Shown here: one piece after another, positions 43,264 to 51,338 of the stretch
How the letters are laid out: every line of letters begins with the position of its first letter
How positions within the stretch are numbered: position 1 is the first letter of the stretch
NCBI GenBank assembly: GCA_035456105.1
Contig: DATIDV010000017.1
Coordinates: 558,001-622,000 of the forward strand
Direction: 5' to 3'
Source of the DNA: Viridibacterium sp035456105
GTDB taxonomy: Bacteria; Pseudomonadota; Gammaproteobacteria; Burkholderiales; Rhodocyclaceae
DNA: 64,000 bases
Program-made: the position numbers and the translations under genes
The notes under the pieces: model-generated
Database searches by the model: none
Told to the model about the DNA's origin: nothing
Seen by the model: only the letters and a program-made list of their open reading frames with translations

Positions 43264-44309
43264 AGATTTTCATCGTCGATGACTCTGCCGTCGTCCGGCA
43301 GGTCCTCACCCAGATCCTCGCAACCGATCGCGAGCTTCAGGTCATCGGGGCCGCGGCCGACGCCGCCTTTGCCGCGGAGCGCTTGACACGCCTCTCGCCG
43401 GATATCGTCGTGCTCGACGTCGACGCCCCCCGCAGCAATGGCATGGCTTTCCTGAAGACACTCGCGGTGGATCGTCGCATTGCGGTCGTGGCCTTTGTCT
43501 CGGGTGGTGCGGATGCCGAGCGGCAGGCGCTTGCGGGCGGCGCAGCCTGCGTTTTCAGAAAGCCTGAAACCGGCTTCAAGGAATTTCTGCACTGCAACGC
43601 TGCGGAGCTGGTGGGCGCTGTCAAGAAGGCCGCAGGCCGGACCGTCGCACCTGCCCGCGCAACTGCGGCGCGCAGTTCCGCGGCGATCGCCCCCGCACGC
43701 GCGGAACGTGCTGTCGCGGTGAAGGGGCCCGACGTGGTTGTCGCCATCGGCACATCGACCGGTGGCACCAAGGCATTGGAAGCCGTGTTGCCCGCCTTGC
43801 CTGCAGACTGCCCCGGCATCGTCATCGTCCAGCACATGCCCGAGACCTTCACTGCGCTGTTCGCCGAGCGCCTGGACAGCATCTGCCAGATCGAGGTGCG
43901 GGAAGCGAAACATGGCGACCGTGTGCAACCCGGGCTCGCGCTGGTCGCTCCCGGTGGGCGCCACATGACGTTGCAACGGGGCCTTGGCCACTTCAAGGTG
44001 GAGGTTCGCGACGGGCCCCTCGTGAATCGGCACCGGCCGTCGGTGGATATGTTGTTCGCATCCGTGGCGAAGACTGCCGGCGCCAAAGCGCTGGGCGTGA
44101 TCATGACCGGCATGGGGGACGACGGCGCCAAGGGCATGCAGGCGATGCATCAAGCCGGCGCACTGACTATTGCCGAACACGAGTCATCCTGCATCGTGTT
44201 CGGCATGCCCAAGGAAGCGATCCGCCTCGGAGGCGTCGACCGCATCATTCCGCTGCCGCAGATCGCGGGCGAAATCATGGCGTATGGCCGTGAGAGGCAG
44301 ATGGCATGA
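43251..44309 (+). CDS. cheB: Protein-glutamate methylesterase CheB
   Basis: 352 residues. Receiver domain with phospho-Asp 56 in VVLDVDAPRSNG, an Ala/Arg-rich linker at about 128-155, and methylesterase domain with the catalytic triad Ser in IGTSTGGTKAL, His in VQHMPETFT and Asp in MTGMGDDGAKGM. It removes methyl groups from receptors when phosphorylated by CheA. The start overlaps cheD. The last gene of the core chemosensory operon. Confidence 0.95.
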   Translation: MGGLKIFIVDDSAVVRQVLTQILATDRELQVIGAAADAAFAAERLTRLSPDIVVLDVDAPRSNGMAFLKTLAVDRRIAVVAFVSGGADAERQALAGGAACVFRKPETGFKEFLHCNAAELVGAVKKAAGRTVAPARATAARSSAAIAPARAERAVAVKGPDVVVAIGTSTGGTKALEAVLPALPADCPGIVIVQHMPETFTALFAERLDSICQIEVREAKHGDRVQPGLALVAPGGRHMTLQRGLGHFKVEVRDGPLVNRHRPSVDMLFASVAKTAGAKALGVIMTGMGDDGAKGMQAMHQAGALTIAEHESSCIVFGMPKEAIRLGGVDRIIPLPQIAGEIMAYGRERQMA

Positions 44310-44386
44310 GCTGGCGCGACACATCCTTCCGCTCGGGCAGTGCCTGATCGCCAATCCACCCAGTTCAAGCGTTCCAGGCGATCAGC

Positions 44387-47300
44387 ATGCTCGATTTCAG
44401 CAACTTCTTCTTCAGCGGTGGTCCCGCTCAGGTGATCATCGGCAGCTACCAGCCAGGGCTGGTATTGCTCTCGGTGGCCATTGCCATTTTCTCGGCCACG
44501 ATGGCGCTGCAGATCGCGGGCATGGCACGCCGCTCGGATGTACCCCTGCATCGCCATGTTGCCGTGGCGACCGGCGCGCTGGCGCTGGGTGGCGGCATCT
44601 GGGCGATGCATTTCATCGGCATGCTGGCCTTCAGCATCTGTACGACCGTAAGTTATTCCGACGACATTACAGTGGTGTCCATGCTGCCGGGTCTGGGCGC
44701 TTCATGCGTGGCCCTGCAACTGTTCGTCCAGCCGCGCATCACGCGCTGGCAATTACTCGTCGGCGGGTTGCTCGTGGGGCTCGGCATCGGCGCCATGCAC
44801 TACGCTGGCATGGCTGCCATGCAGATGACGCCCTTGCTGCGCTATGACGCGTCGTGGTTTGCCATCTCCCTCATCGGGGCCGTGGTGCTTTCCGTGCTGG
44901 CGCTGGGCGTGCGTTTCGGCGGCAACGGCGAGGGCTGGCTGGCTGGCCTCATCGGCGTGCGCTGGGGCAGCCTGCCTAGCGGCATCATCATGGGCCTGGC
45001 GATTGCCGGCACGCACTATACGGGCATGCTGGCGGCATGCTTTGTCGGGCAGGCCGATCCGATGGCTGCCGCGCCGCTCGGTACGAGCTTCGTCGCCGCG
45101 GCGGTGGCGCTGGTGGTCGTGGCACTCGCAGTGTTCGTGGCGGCGGCCAACAGTCTGCTGCGCCATCGCGAGTTGCACCGCAAGATGCAGCTCAACGAAT
45201 CGCGTCTGCAAGCCATTTTCGACACGGCGGCGGACGGCATGGTGACGGTTGACGCGGATGGCGTTGTGCACAGTTTCAACGCGGCCGCCGAGCGCATTTT
45301 CGGCTGGCGCGCGGACGAGGTCGTGGGCAGATGCTCCGCCATGCTGATGCCGCCGGAGGGCGCGGATTACCATCTTCAGCGTTTGCGCGATTTTGCGCAG
45401 TCCGCAGATGCGCGACCGCGCAGCCGGGAAGTGATGGTGATGCGCAAGGATGGCAGCTACGTGCCGATACGCAGCGCCACCGGCCGCATGGACATGTCGA
45501 GTTCCCCCATGTTCGTCATCGCGGTGACCGACATCAGCGAGCGTCATGCGATGGAGCAATCGCTGCGCGCGAGCGAACAGCAGTTGCGCACCTTGATGCG
45601 CAATATGCCGGGTGTGAGCTTTCGCTGCCTCTTCGACGAACATTGGAGCCTGCCCTTCGTCAGCGATGCGGTGAAGGGCATGACGGGCTGGGCACCGGAA
45701 GAGTTCATGCAGGGCCGGCGTGGCTGGAAGAGCCTGGTGCACCCGGATGATCATGCGCGCCTCGCCGAGGACATGCAGCGCGCCATCGCGGAGCATCGCG
45801 GTTACGAAACGGTGTATCGCATCCGTACGCGTGACGGCAGCGAACGCTGGGTATGCGAAAGCGCCAGCACGCTGTTCGATGAACAAGGTCAGTTGCAATG
45901 GATTGATGGCGTGGTGCTCGACGTGACCGACTCGCGTTTGCGCAGCGCAGAATTCGAAGCCACCGTGCGGGCCCTGAACCGCTCGATGCTGGTCGTCGAA
46001 TACGACATGCAGGGTTATCTGCTGACGGCCAACGAGAACGTCCTGAGCTGCTGTGGTCATGACCTGGAAGAACTGCGCGGCCAGCATCAGAGTCTGATAA
46101 TGGATCCGGTCTTTGCGCACAGCCCGGCTTATACGGAACTCTGGCGTCGCCTCAGGCTCGGTGAGAGCCAGGGGGGCGATTTCAAGTACGTTGGCAGGGA
46201 CGGCGAGGAGTGCTGGATGCATGCAACCTACACCCCGGTGCAGGGCGCCGACGGCCGCCTGCAAAAGGTGCTCGCGCTCGCCACCGACATCACCGCGCGC
46301 AAGCAGATGGAGCAGGATCTGCGCACAGCCAAGGAGCGCGCCGAGCAGGCCGCGGCGGCGCGTGCGGCCTTCCTTGCCAATATGAGTCACGAGATCCGCA
46401 CGCCGATGAACGCCATTCTCGGCTTCACCGATGTGCTGCTTGACAGCGAACTGGCTGGCGAGCAGCGCCGCCATCTCGAAACGGTGCGTGGGGCGTCGCG
46501 CTCGCTGCTGCGCCTGCTCAACGAAGTGCTCGATACGGCCAAGCTCGACAGCGGTGCGATGGAGCTGGAGGCTGAGGACTTCAACCTGCTGGCCCTCATC
46601 GACGAGATCACCTCCACGCTGTCGGGCAGCCTGCGCGACAAGGGGCTGCGCTTCCGTCTGCACTATGACATCCGGCTGGATGGTGCGTACCGCGGCGATG
46701 CAATGCGTGTGCGGCAGATCGTCACCAACCTGCTGGCCAACGCTATCAAATTCACCGAGCGGGGTGAGGTGGCGCTCAGTGTGGTGCCCGGCATTGAGAA
46801 AGATGCGGGTGCGCTGCACTTCACGATCACCGACACCGGCATCGGCATCCCACCCGAGCGCCTTGCCTCGCTGTTCGAGCCTTTCATTCAGGCCGATGCT
46901 TCGATGAGTCGCCGCTTCGGTGGCACCGGGCTAGGCACGACGATCAGCAAGCAACTCGTCGAACTCATGGGCGGACGTATCTGGGTGGAGAGCGAGGCCG
47001 GCGTCGGCTCGGCTTTCCATTTCGTGCTGCCCCTGTCTGCCGCCCTGCGGACGCCAGCGCAGCCCGAGGAGCGCCGTCGCGGCATGACCCGGCTGCCGCC
47101 TTTGCAAATCCTGGTAGTGGACGATGTGCAGCAGAACCTCGATCTGCTCGGCACGCTGCTGCGCCGCCACGGCCATGAGGTAGTGCTCGCCGAGGATGGG
47201 GAGTGCGCGGTGGCGCGCGCGGCGGAAGCACGTTTCGATCTCATCCTCATGGACCTGCAGATGCCCGACATCGACGGCCTGGAGGCGACGCGGCGCATCC

Positions 47301-48133
47301 GCCTGCATGAACAACTCGAGGGGCGTGTGCGCGTGCCGGTCATTGCCCTGACCGCCAGCGTGATGGAAGAGGACCGCAACGCCGCGCGGCAGGCCGACAT
47401 GGACGGTTTCACAACCAAACCCATCGAGTTGCTCACGCTGAGTCGTGAAATGGCCCGCGTGCTGGGGCTGGAGGGGACCGAAGCGGCCCCGCAAGAGTGC
47501 TGCAATCGTACGCGGCGGGTGCTTGACGGGCGGGCGGGCACGCGGCGCTGGGGTGGCCTGCGCGACATTTACATGAAGGCACTGCTCGGCTTTGCCGATG
47601 AATTGCCCGCAGCATGCCGCGTGCTGGCCGAGCACGTCGCCCAACAGCGTGTGACAGAGGCCGGGCGTGAAGCACATCGCCTGAGGGGGGCTGCGGCCAC
47701 CCTGAGTCTGGAGCGCCTCGCCGATGCGCTCGAACAGCTGGAAAACACCTGCGTGGCGGCCGCGAGCGATGCGGCGCTGCTCGGGGGCCTGGATGCGGTT
47801 CTGCAAGCCGTGCTGCGGGCGCAGCAAGACGCTCTCGCGGCAGTCGCCAGTGAGGCTCCGGTCGAGCGCGTGCCATCAGGTGAGGCTGCACGGGCCATGG
47901 ATGTCGCCGCCCTGCGCGCGGCCGGGGCAGTCCTCATCGAGGCGCTGTCGCACGGCGCCCTTGACGACGATGCGCTGTCGCGACTGGCTGGCGGGATGCC
48001 GGCCGGCACGCCCGCGCTGATGGTCTTGCGGCGCCAGCTTGATGATTTTGATTTCGCGGCGGCACGGACCAGTCTGGTGGCACTACTCGCCAGTCTGCAA
48101 AGCCGCCCACAAGAGAGTGAGGTATTGCCATGA
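44387..48133 (+). CDS. MHYT-PAS hybrid sensor kinase (HisKA-HATPase-REC-HPT)
   Basis: 1248 residues. Seven N-terminal membrane spans with three MHYT repeats (WAMHFIGML, GAMHYAGMA, AGTHYTGML), thought to bind copper and sense a diatomic gas. Then PAS at about 265-390, 392-515 and 520-645, HisKA with phospho-His 668 (NMSHEIRTPMN), HATPase, REC with Asp 956 (LILMDLQMPDIDG) and HPT with His 1097 (EAHRLRGAAATL). The start ATG at 44387 follows cheB by 77 bases; it overlaps the HD-GYP gene by 4 bases, so it is likely that protein's kinase. Confidence 0.92.
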   Translation: MLDFSNFFFSGGPAQVIIGSYQPGLVLLSVAIAIFSATMALQIAGMARRSDVPLHRHVAVATGALALGGGIWAMHFIGMLAFSICTTVSYSDDITVVSMLPGLGASCVALQLFVQPRITRWQLLVGGLLVGLGIGAMHYAGMAAMQMTPLLRYDASWFAISLIGAVVLSVLALGVRFGGNGEGWLAGLIGVRWGSLPSGIIMGLAIAGTHYTGMLAACFVGQADPMAAAPLGTSFVAAAVALVVVALAVFVAAANSLLRHRELHRKMQLNESRLQAIFDTAADGMVTVDADGVVHSFNAAAERIFGWRADEVVGRCSAMLMPPEGADYHLQRLRDFAQSADARPRSREVMVMRKDGSYVPIRSATGRMDMSSSPMFVIAVTDISERHAMEQSLRASEQQLRTLMRNMPGVSFRCLFDEHWSLPFVSDAVKGMTGWAPEEFMQGRRGWKSLVHPDDHARLAEDMQRAIAEHRGYETVYRIRTRDGSERWVCESASTLFDEQGQLQWIDGVVLDVTDSRLRSAEFEATVRALNRSMLVVEYDMQGYLLTANENVLSCCGHDLEELRGQHQSLIMDPVFAHSPAYTELWRRLRLGESQGGDFKYVGRDGEECWMHATYTPVQGADGRLQKVLALATDITARKQMEQDLRTAKERAEQAAAARAAFLANMSHEIRTPMNAILGFTDVLLDSELAGEQRRHLETVRGASRSLLRLLNEVLDTAKLDSGAMELEAEDFNLLALIDEITSTLSGSLRDKGLRFRLHYDIRLDGAYRGDAMRVRQIVTNLLANAIKFTERGEVALSVVPGIEKDAGALHFTITDTGIGIPPERLASLFEPFIQADASMSRRFGGTGLGTTISKQLVELMGGRIWVESEAGVGSAFHFVLPLSAALRTPAQPEERRRGMTRLPPLQILVVDDVQQNLDLLGTLLRRHGHEVVLAEDGECAVARAAEARFDLILMDLQMPDIDGLEATRRIRLHEQLEGRVRVPVIALTASVMEEDRNAARQADMDGFTTKPIELLTLSREMARVLGLEGTEAAPQECCNRTRRVLDGRAGTRRWGGLRDIYMKALLGFADELPAACRVLAEHVAQQRVTEAGREAHRLRGAAATLSLERLADALEQLENTCVAAASDAALLGGLDAVLQAVLRAQQDALAAVASEAPVERVPSGEAARAMDVAALRAAGAVLIEALSHGALDDDALSRLAGGMPAGTPALMVLRRQLDDFDFAAARTSLVALLASLQSRPQESEVLP

Positions 48134-49140
48134 ATATGCAGAACGTAGATGCGCGGCCCTGTTTGCTGCTGGTCGACGACGAGCCCTCCAACCTGCAACT
48201 GCTGCGCCAGGTGCTGCAGCATGACTACCGCCTGCTGTTTGCGCGGGACGGCGTGCGTGCGCTGGAGCTGGCGCGCAGCGAGCGTCCGGACCTGCTGCTG
48301 CTCGACGTGATGATGCCGGACATAACCGGCTATGACGTGTGCCGCGCGCTCAAGGCCGATGTAGCGACGGCGCACCTGCCGGTGATCTTCGTGACTGCGT
48401 TGTCGGACATGACCGACGAGCTCGAAGGTTTTGAAGCCGGCGCGGTTGACTACATCAGCAAGCCCCTGAGCCCGCCCATCGTGCGCGTGCGCGTGCGCAA
48501 CCAGCTTTCGCTGGCGCGTGTGGACGAACTGCGCGAGACACGCCTGAAGATCGTTCAGCGCCTCGGCATTGCCGCCGAGTACAAGGACAACGAGACCGCC
48601 ATGCATGTCATGCGCATGAGCCATATCAGCCGCCATCTCGCCCTCGCGGCGGGCTTGAGCGAACGGTTTGCAGAGGATCTGCTCCACGCTGCACCGATGC
48701 ATGACGTCGGCAAGATCGGCATTCCCGATAGCATCCTGCAGAAACCGGGTGCGCTGGATGCCGCTGAATGGGACATCATGAAGACGCACCCGACGATAGG
48801 CGCCAATATCATCGGCGAGCACAGCGGGGGCATGCTCGCCCTGGCACATACCGTCGCGCTCACGCATCACGAGAAGTGGGATGGCAGTGGCTATCCGGCC
48901 GGCCTTGCCGGCGAAGCCATTCCACTCGAAGGCCGCATCGTCGCCGTTGCCGACGTGTTTGACGCATTGACTTCGGTGCGCCCCTACAAGCGCGCCTGGT
49001 CGGTGGAAGAGGCCGTGGCACACATGAGTACCCAGGGCGGCAAGCATTTCGACCCGGAACTCCTCGACATCTTCCTGCGCGAGCTACCGGCGCTGGTCGC
49101 GCTGCGCGAACATTGGCGCGAAGACGCGGCCGCCGCCTGA
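48130..49140 (+). CDS. REC-HD-GYP response regulator (c-di-GMP phosphodiesterase)
   Basis: 336 residues. N-terminal receiver (phospho-Asp 59 in LLLLDVMMPDITGY, Lys in YISKPLS), then an HD-GYP domain with HDVGKIGIPDSIL and the diagnostic HHEKWDGSGYPAGL. HD-GYP proteins hydrolyse c-di-GMP to pGpG or GMP with a di- or tri-iron centre. The ATGA overlap with the MHYT kinase gene suggests a cognate kinase-regulator pair. It would oppose the PAS-GGDEF protein at 32916-34667. The last gene of the island. Confidence 0.94.
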   Translation: MNMQNVDARPCLLLVDDEPSNLQLLRQVLQHDYRLLFARDGVRALELARSERPDLLLLDVMMPDITGYDVCRALKADVATAHLPVIFVTALSDMTDELEGFEAGAVDYISKPLSPPIVRVRVRNQLSLARVDELRETRLKIVQRLGIAAEYKDNETAMHVMRMSHISRHLALAAGLSERFAEDLLHAAPMHDVGKIGIPDSILQKPGALDAAEWDIMKTHPTIGANIIGEHSGGMLALAHTVALTHHEKWDGSGYPAGLAGEAIPLEGRIVAVADVFDALTSVRPYKRAWSVEEAVAHMSTQGGKHFDPELLDIFLRELPALVALREHWREDAAAA

Positions 49141-49340
49141 ATTGCCACCGGGCAAGGCATGGAGGCAAAAGCGGCGACACCGCCACTTCATGGCGCCGCG
49201 GCCCCCATGTAAAACAGTTCGCCGGGAATCGGCACGGCGGACTTTGAAGCGCTGTGCAGGTCGATTTTCGGGCACTGCATGCCCAAGGCCAGCATACGCG
49301 CCGAGGGCGTCGCCAGATTCGATATACTGTCACGCGCTTA

Positions 49341-49373
49341 AAACCGGTAAACCATATAAATGGTTTACGGTTT
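49341..49373 (+). promoter_or_regulatory. Palindromic operator-like site upstream of the NUDIX gene
   Basis: Arms AAACCGGTAAACCAT and ATGGTTTACGGTTT around ATAA form an almost perfect palindrome with one extra G in the left arm. The centre holds TATAAA, which could be the -10 box; the gene starts 42 bases downstream. A related site lies at 49875-49910. Confidence 0.55.
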
Positions 49374-49414
49374 CCCAACAACATCAATCGTGACTATCGC
49401 CACTGATCACAGAT

Positions 49415-49846
49415 ATGAGTAAGGAAAACCACCAAGCGGGTGCCTGGGCTGTCATCTATTGTTCGGCCACAGGCAAGTTCCTGATGGGAAAGCGCTCTTC
49501 CAGAGCTCACAAGAGCGGGGTCTGGAACCTTTTCGGAGGGCGCGTCGATCGCGATGAACGGCCGAAGGAAGCGCTCGTCCGGGAATTGAATGAAGAGGCT
49601 GGCCTGCGTATCAAAGCCCGTCATCTCACCAAGCTGCGCACCGTTTGCCCCAGACTTCAGTCGGGCCAGCTGGAGCGGGACATGCACTATTTCGTGATCG
49701 AGGCAGCGCGAGAGTTCACGCCGCGCCTCAACCGCGAACATAGCGACTTCCGGTGGTTCAAAGCCAAACAGCTGCCGTCGAAATTCAATCAGCCGACGCT
49801 GCTTGCCATCAAGCAAGGGCTGCTCGAAAAGGTGGCCAGACGCTGA
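49415..49846 (+). CDS. NUDIX hydrolase
   Basis: 143 residues. The full Nudix box is visible: GGRVDRDERPKEALVRELNE followed by EAGL, so it should bind Mg or Mn and cleave a nucleoside diphosphate linked to another group. A preceding WNLFGG and the sequence GKRSS fit the NUDIX fold, but nothing identifies the substrate. ATG at 49415 is 42 bases after the palindromic site, and the reading frame's more ordinary base use suggests it may be an accessory gene. A hairpin follows the stop. Confidence 0.88.
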   Translation: MSKENHQAGAWAVIYCSATGKFLMGKRSSRAHKSGVWNLFGGRVDRDERPKEALVRELNEEAGLRIKARHLTKLRTVCPRLQSGQLERDMHYFVIEAAREFTPRLNREHSDFRWFKAKQLPSKFNQPTLLAIKQGLLEKVARR

Positions 49847-49861
49847 GACCGGCAAGGTCTC
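49845..49861 (+). terminator. Short hairpin at the end of the NUDIX gene
   Basis: GAGACC/GGTCTC with a 5-base loop; overlaps the stop codon. No T-run, so weak. Confidence 0.3.
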
Positions 49862-49874
49862 TTCTCCGGTAAAA

Positions 49875-49910
49875 ACGGTTAAGTGAATATATAGTCCATG
49901 CACTTAACGT
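49875..49910 (+). promoter_or_regulatory. Palindromic operator-like site upstream of the Lys/Ala-rich protein
   Basis: Arms ACGGTTAAGTG and CACTTAACGT around an AT-rich centre, again with one extra G in the left arm. The half-site AAACGGTTAA is close to AACCGGTAAA of the site before the NUDIX gene. AATATATAG at 49886-49894 may be the -10 region. Confidence 0.5.
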
Positions 49911-49927
49911 CATATGGGGAGAGCGAA

Positions 49928-50416
49928 GTGAGCAGTGCAAAGACCGCACGATCAACAAGAAAAGTAGTCAAGTCTCCCGCAGGCGCACAGGCGAAGACTC
50001 AAAGAACGGCTCCGAAAACCGGGGGAATCAAGAAGGCTGCGACAGAGGCGCCGGCCAGGAGGACGGTTGCTGCCAAGGCAGCGTCTGCCGCGAAAACATC
50101 TGGCAGGTCCGGCAACAAGACGGCACCCGGGGCTGGAAGAAAAACCATGGCCTCCCCAAAAGCGGAAAAAACCGACAAGTTGAAGAAGCCGGTCACGAAA
50201 AAGCCGAAGCTGATCCGCGACAGCTTCACCATTCCGGAGGAGGAATACGCGCTGTTCGCATCCCTCAAGCAAAGAGCGCTCGGTCTGGGGATTGAGGTGA
50301 AGAAAGGCGAGGTATTGCGTGCCGCTCTGTTAGCGTTGGCTCAGCTGAGCGACGCTGGATTTGCCAAAGTCATCGGCAAGGTGGAACGCATCAAGACAGG
50401 CCGTCCGACGAAGTAG
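49928..50416 (+). CDS. Lys/Ala-rich (histone H1-like) protein with conserved C-terminal domain
   Basis: 162 residues. Residues 1-95 are a low-complexity, strongly basic region rich in Lys, Ala, Thr and Arg (KTARSTRKVVKSPAGAQ style repeats). A compact domain of about 65 residues follows (LIRDSFTIPEEEYALFASLK and GEVLRAALLALAQLSDAGF), which resembles a small ribbon-helix-helix-like or helical DNA-binding unit. Such proteins are typical of betaproteobacteria. GTG at 49928 after GGGGAGAG is preferred to the ATG at 49898, which falls inside the operator-like palindrome. Probably nucleoid-associated. Function unknown. Confidence 0.7.
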   Translation: MSSAKTARSTRKVVKSPAGAQAKTQRTAPKTGGIKKAATEAPARRTVAAKAASAAKTSGRSGNKTAPGAGRKTMASPKAEKTDKLKKPVTKKPKLIRDSFTIPEEEYALFASLKQRALGLGIEVKKGEVLRAALLALAQLSDAGFAKVIGKVERIKTGRPTK

Positions 50417-50426
50417 GACGTTCCGT

Positions 50427-50464
50427 GGGGCCGGGCGATTTTCCTGCCGGAGGCGCCCAGCCCC
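50427..50464. terminator. Bidirectional hairpin between the Lys/Ala-rich and CYTH genes
   Basis: GGGGCCGGGCG at 50427-50437 pairs with CGCCCAGCCCC at 50454-50464 (one bulge), loop containing ATTTTCCTGCC. It separates convergent genes. Confidence 0.55.
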
Positions 50465-50468
50465 TGCC

Positions 50469-50999
50469 TCATGCAAGTTGCATGATTGTTTCGCTCTTCT
50501 GCGTGGGCGGATGAGGCACGTGGCCCGGTGCACAAGCGTCGGGAAATCCGTGCAGGGCCAGAGACCTGTTTCCATAGCGGGAATCGCCGGATATTTCCAG
50601 ACCGATCCAGCTCGGGATCTCAACGACTTCGTCTGGCGCGGACAACTCGACTTCCGCGATGACCAGACCAGCCGCCGAGCCCTCAAAGACATCGACATCG
50701 AACACATGCCTGCCTGATGGGATCGCATAGCGGGTCTTTTGTACGGTGCGCCCTACACAATGACGCTCGAGGATCTCCCGCGCGTCGCCGAGCGGGATCG
50801 GATACTCATACTCGTCACGCACCAGCCCCCGGTGGGGCGCCTTGAGCGTGAGCCACGCCAGCGATCCACAAATGCGGATGCGCGTGTTCATCTCCCCACT
50901 ATCCTTCCGCAAATAGCCTTGCACGATCACCGCGCCATCCCGTGAGTCGACAATGGACCGGTCTGCAACCAGAAACCTGCGTTCGATTTCCCTGCCCAT
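50469..50999 (-). CDS. CYTH-domain (triphosphate tunnel metalloenzyme) phosphatase
   Basis: 176 residues. Starts MGREIERRFLV, the ExExK-type signature that lines the tunnel, followed by alternating charged strands (RIRICGSLAWLTLKAP; VFDVDVFEGSAAGLVIAEVE). Bacterial CYTH proteins mainly hydrolyse inorganic triphosphate or polyphosphate fragments. ATG at 50999. It is convergent with the Lys/Ala-rich protein gene, a pairing I recall from related bacteria. It has a C-terminal tail of about 20 residues beyond the domain. Confidence 0.85.
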   Translation of the reverse strand: MGREIERRFLVADRSIVDSRDGAVIVQGYLRKDSGEMNTRIRICGSLAWLTLKAPHRGLVRDEYEYPIPLGDAREILERHCVGRTVQKTRYAIPSGRHVFDVDVFEGSAAGLVIAEVELSAPDEVVEIPSWIGLEISGDSRYGNRSLALHGFPDACAPGHVPHPPTQKSETIMQLA

Positions 51000-51338
51000 G
51001 GACGCCCCGAAACATAATTTTGCAAGATTGTAATGCTACTGAACTATGTTGCTGCGCAACATCGCACTGATCTGGTGCAACTGGAGCGGGGCCGTCCAAT
51101 GGATGGCGGGCGCGTAGCGAATGAGCAGCTCGCGGAGCTGTACAGTCATTGGCAGATCGATGCGCCATAACGGCGCGCCATAAATCCTTGTTGATCAGTG
51201 AGTTAAACCATTTCCTCGCGGCGAACATTGTGCTTCCTGACCGGCCCGCGCATTGCCGAATCCGTGGTGCGGGTAAGGCGTGATGCGTTTGTTGTGCTCT
51301 TCGGCCTATGCTGAAGTTCCGCAACCAAGGAGCCCGCC
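51000..51338. other. 339-bp divergent promoter region upstream of gdhA
   Basis: Divergent region between the CYTH gene and gdhA. It contains a perfect inverted repeat, ATGTTGC/GCAACAT, with a 3-base gap at 51046-51062, 39 bases upstream of the CYTH start, and AT-rich segments. No gene is seen. The repeat is a candidate operator for either gene. Confidence 0.4.

Noticed and set aside
44306..44347. A 13-codon frame overlapping the cheB stop
   Set aside because: Too short, with no independent support; the ATGA overlap can arise by chance.
44753..46819. A 688-codon open frame on the minus strand opposite the MHYT kinase
   Set aside because: His/Arg/Gln-rich shadow of the real gene on the plus strand, without domain or ribosome-binding site.
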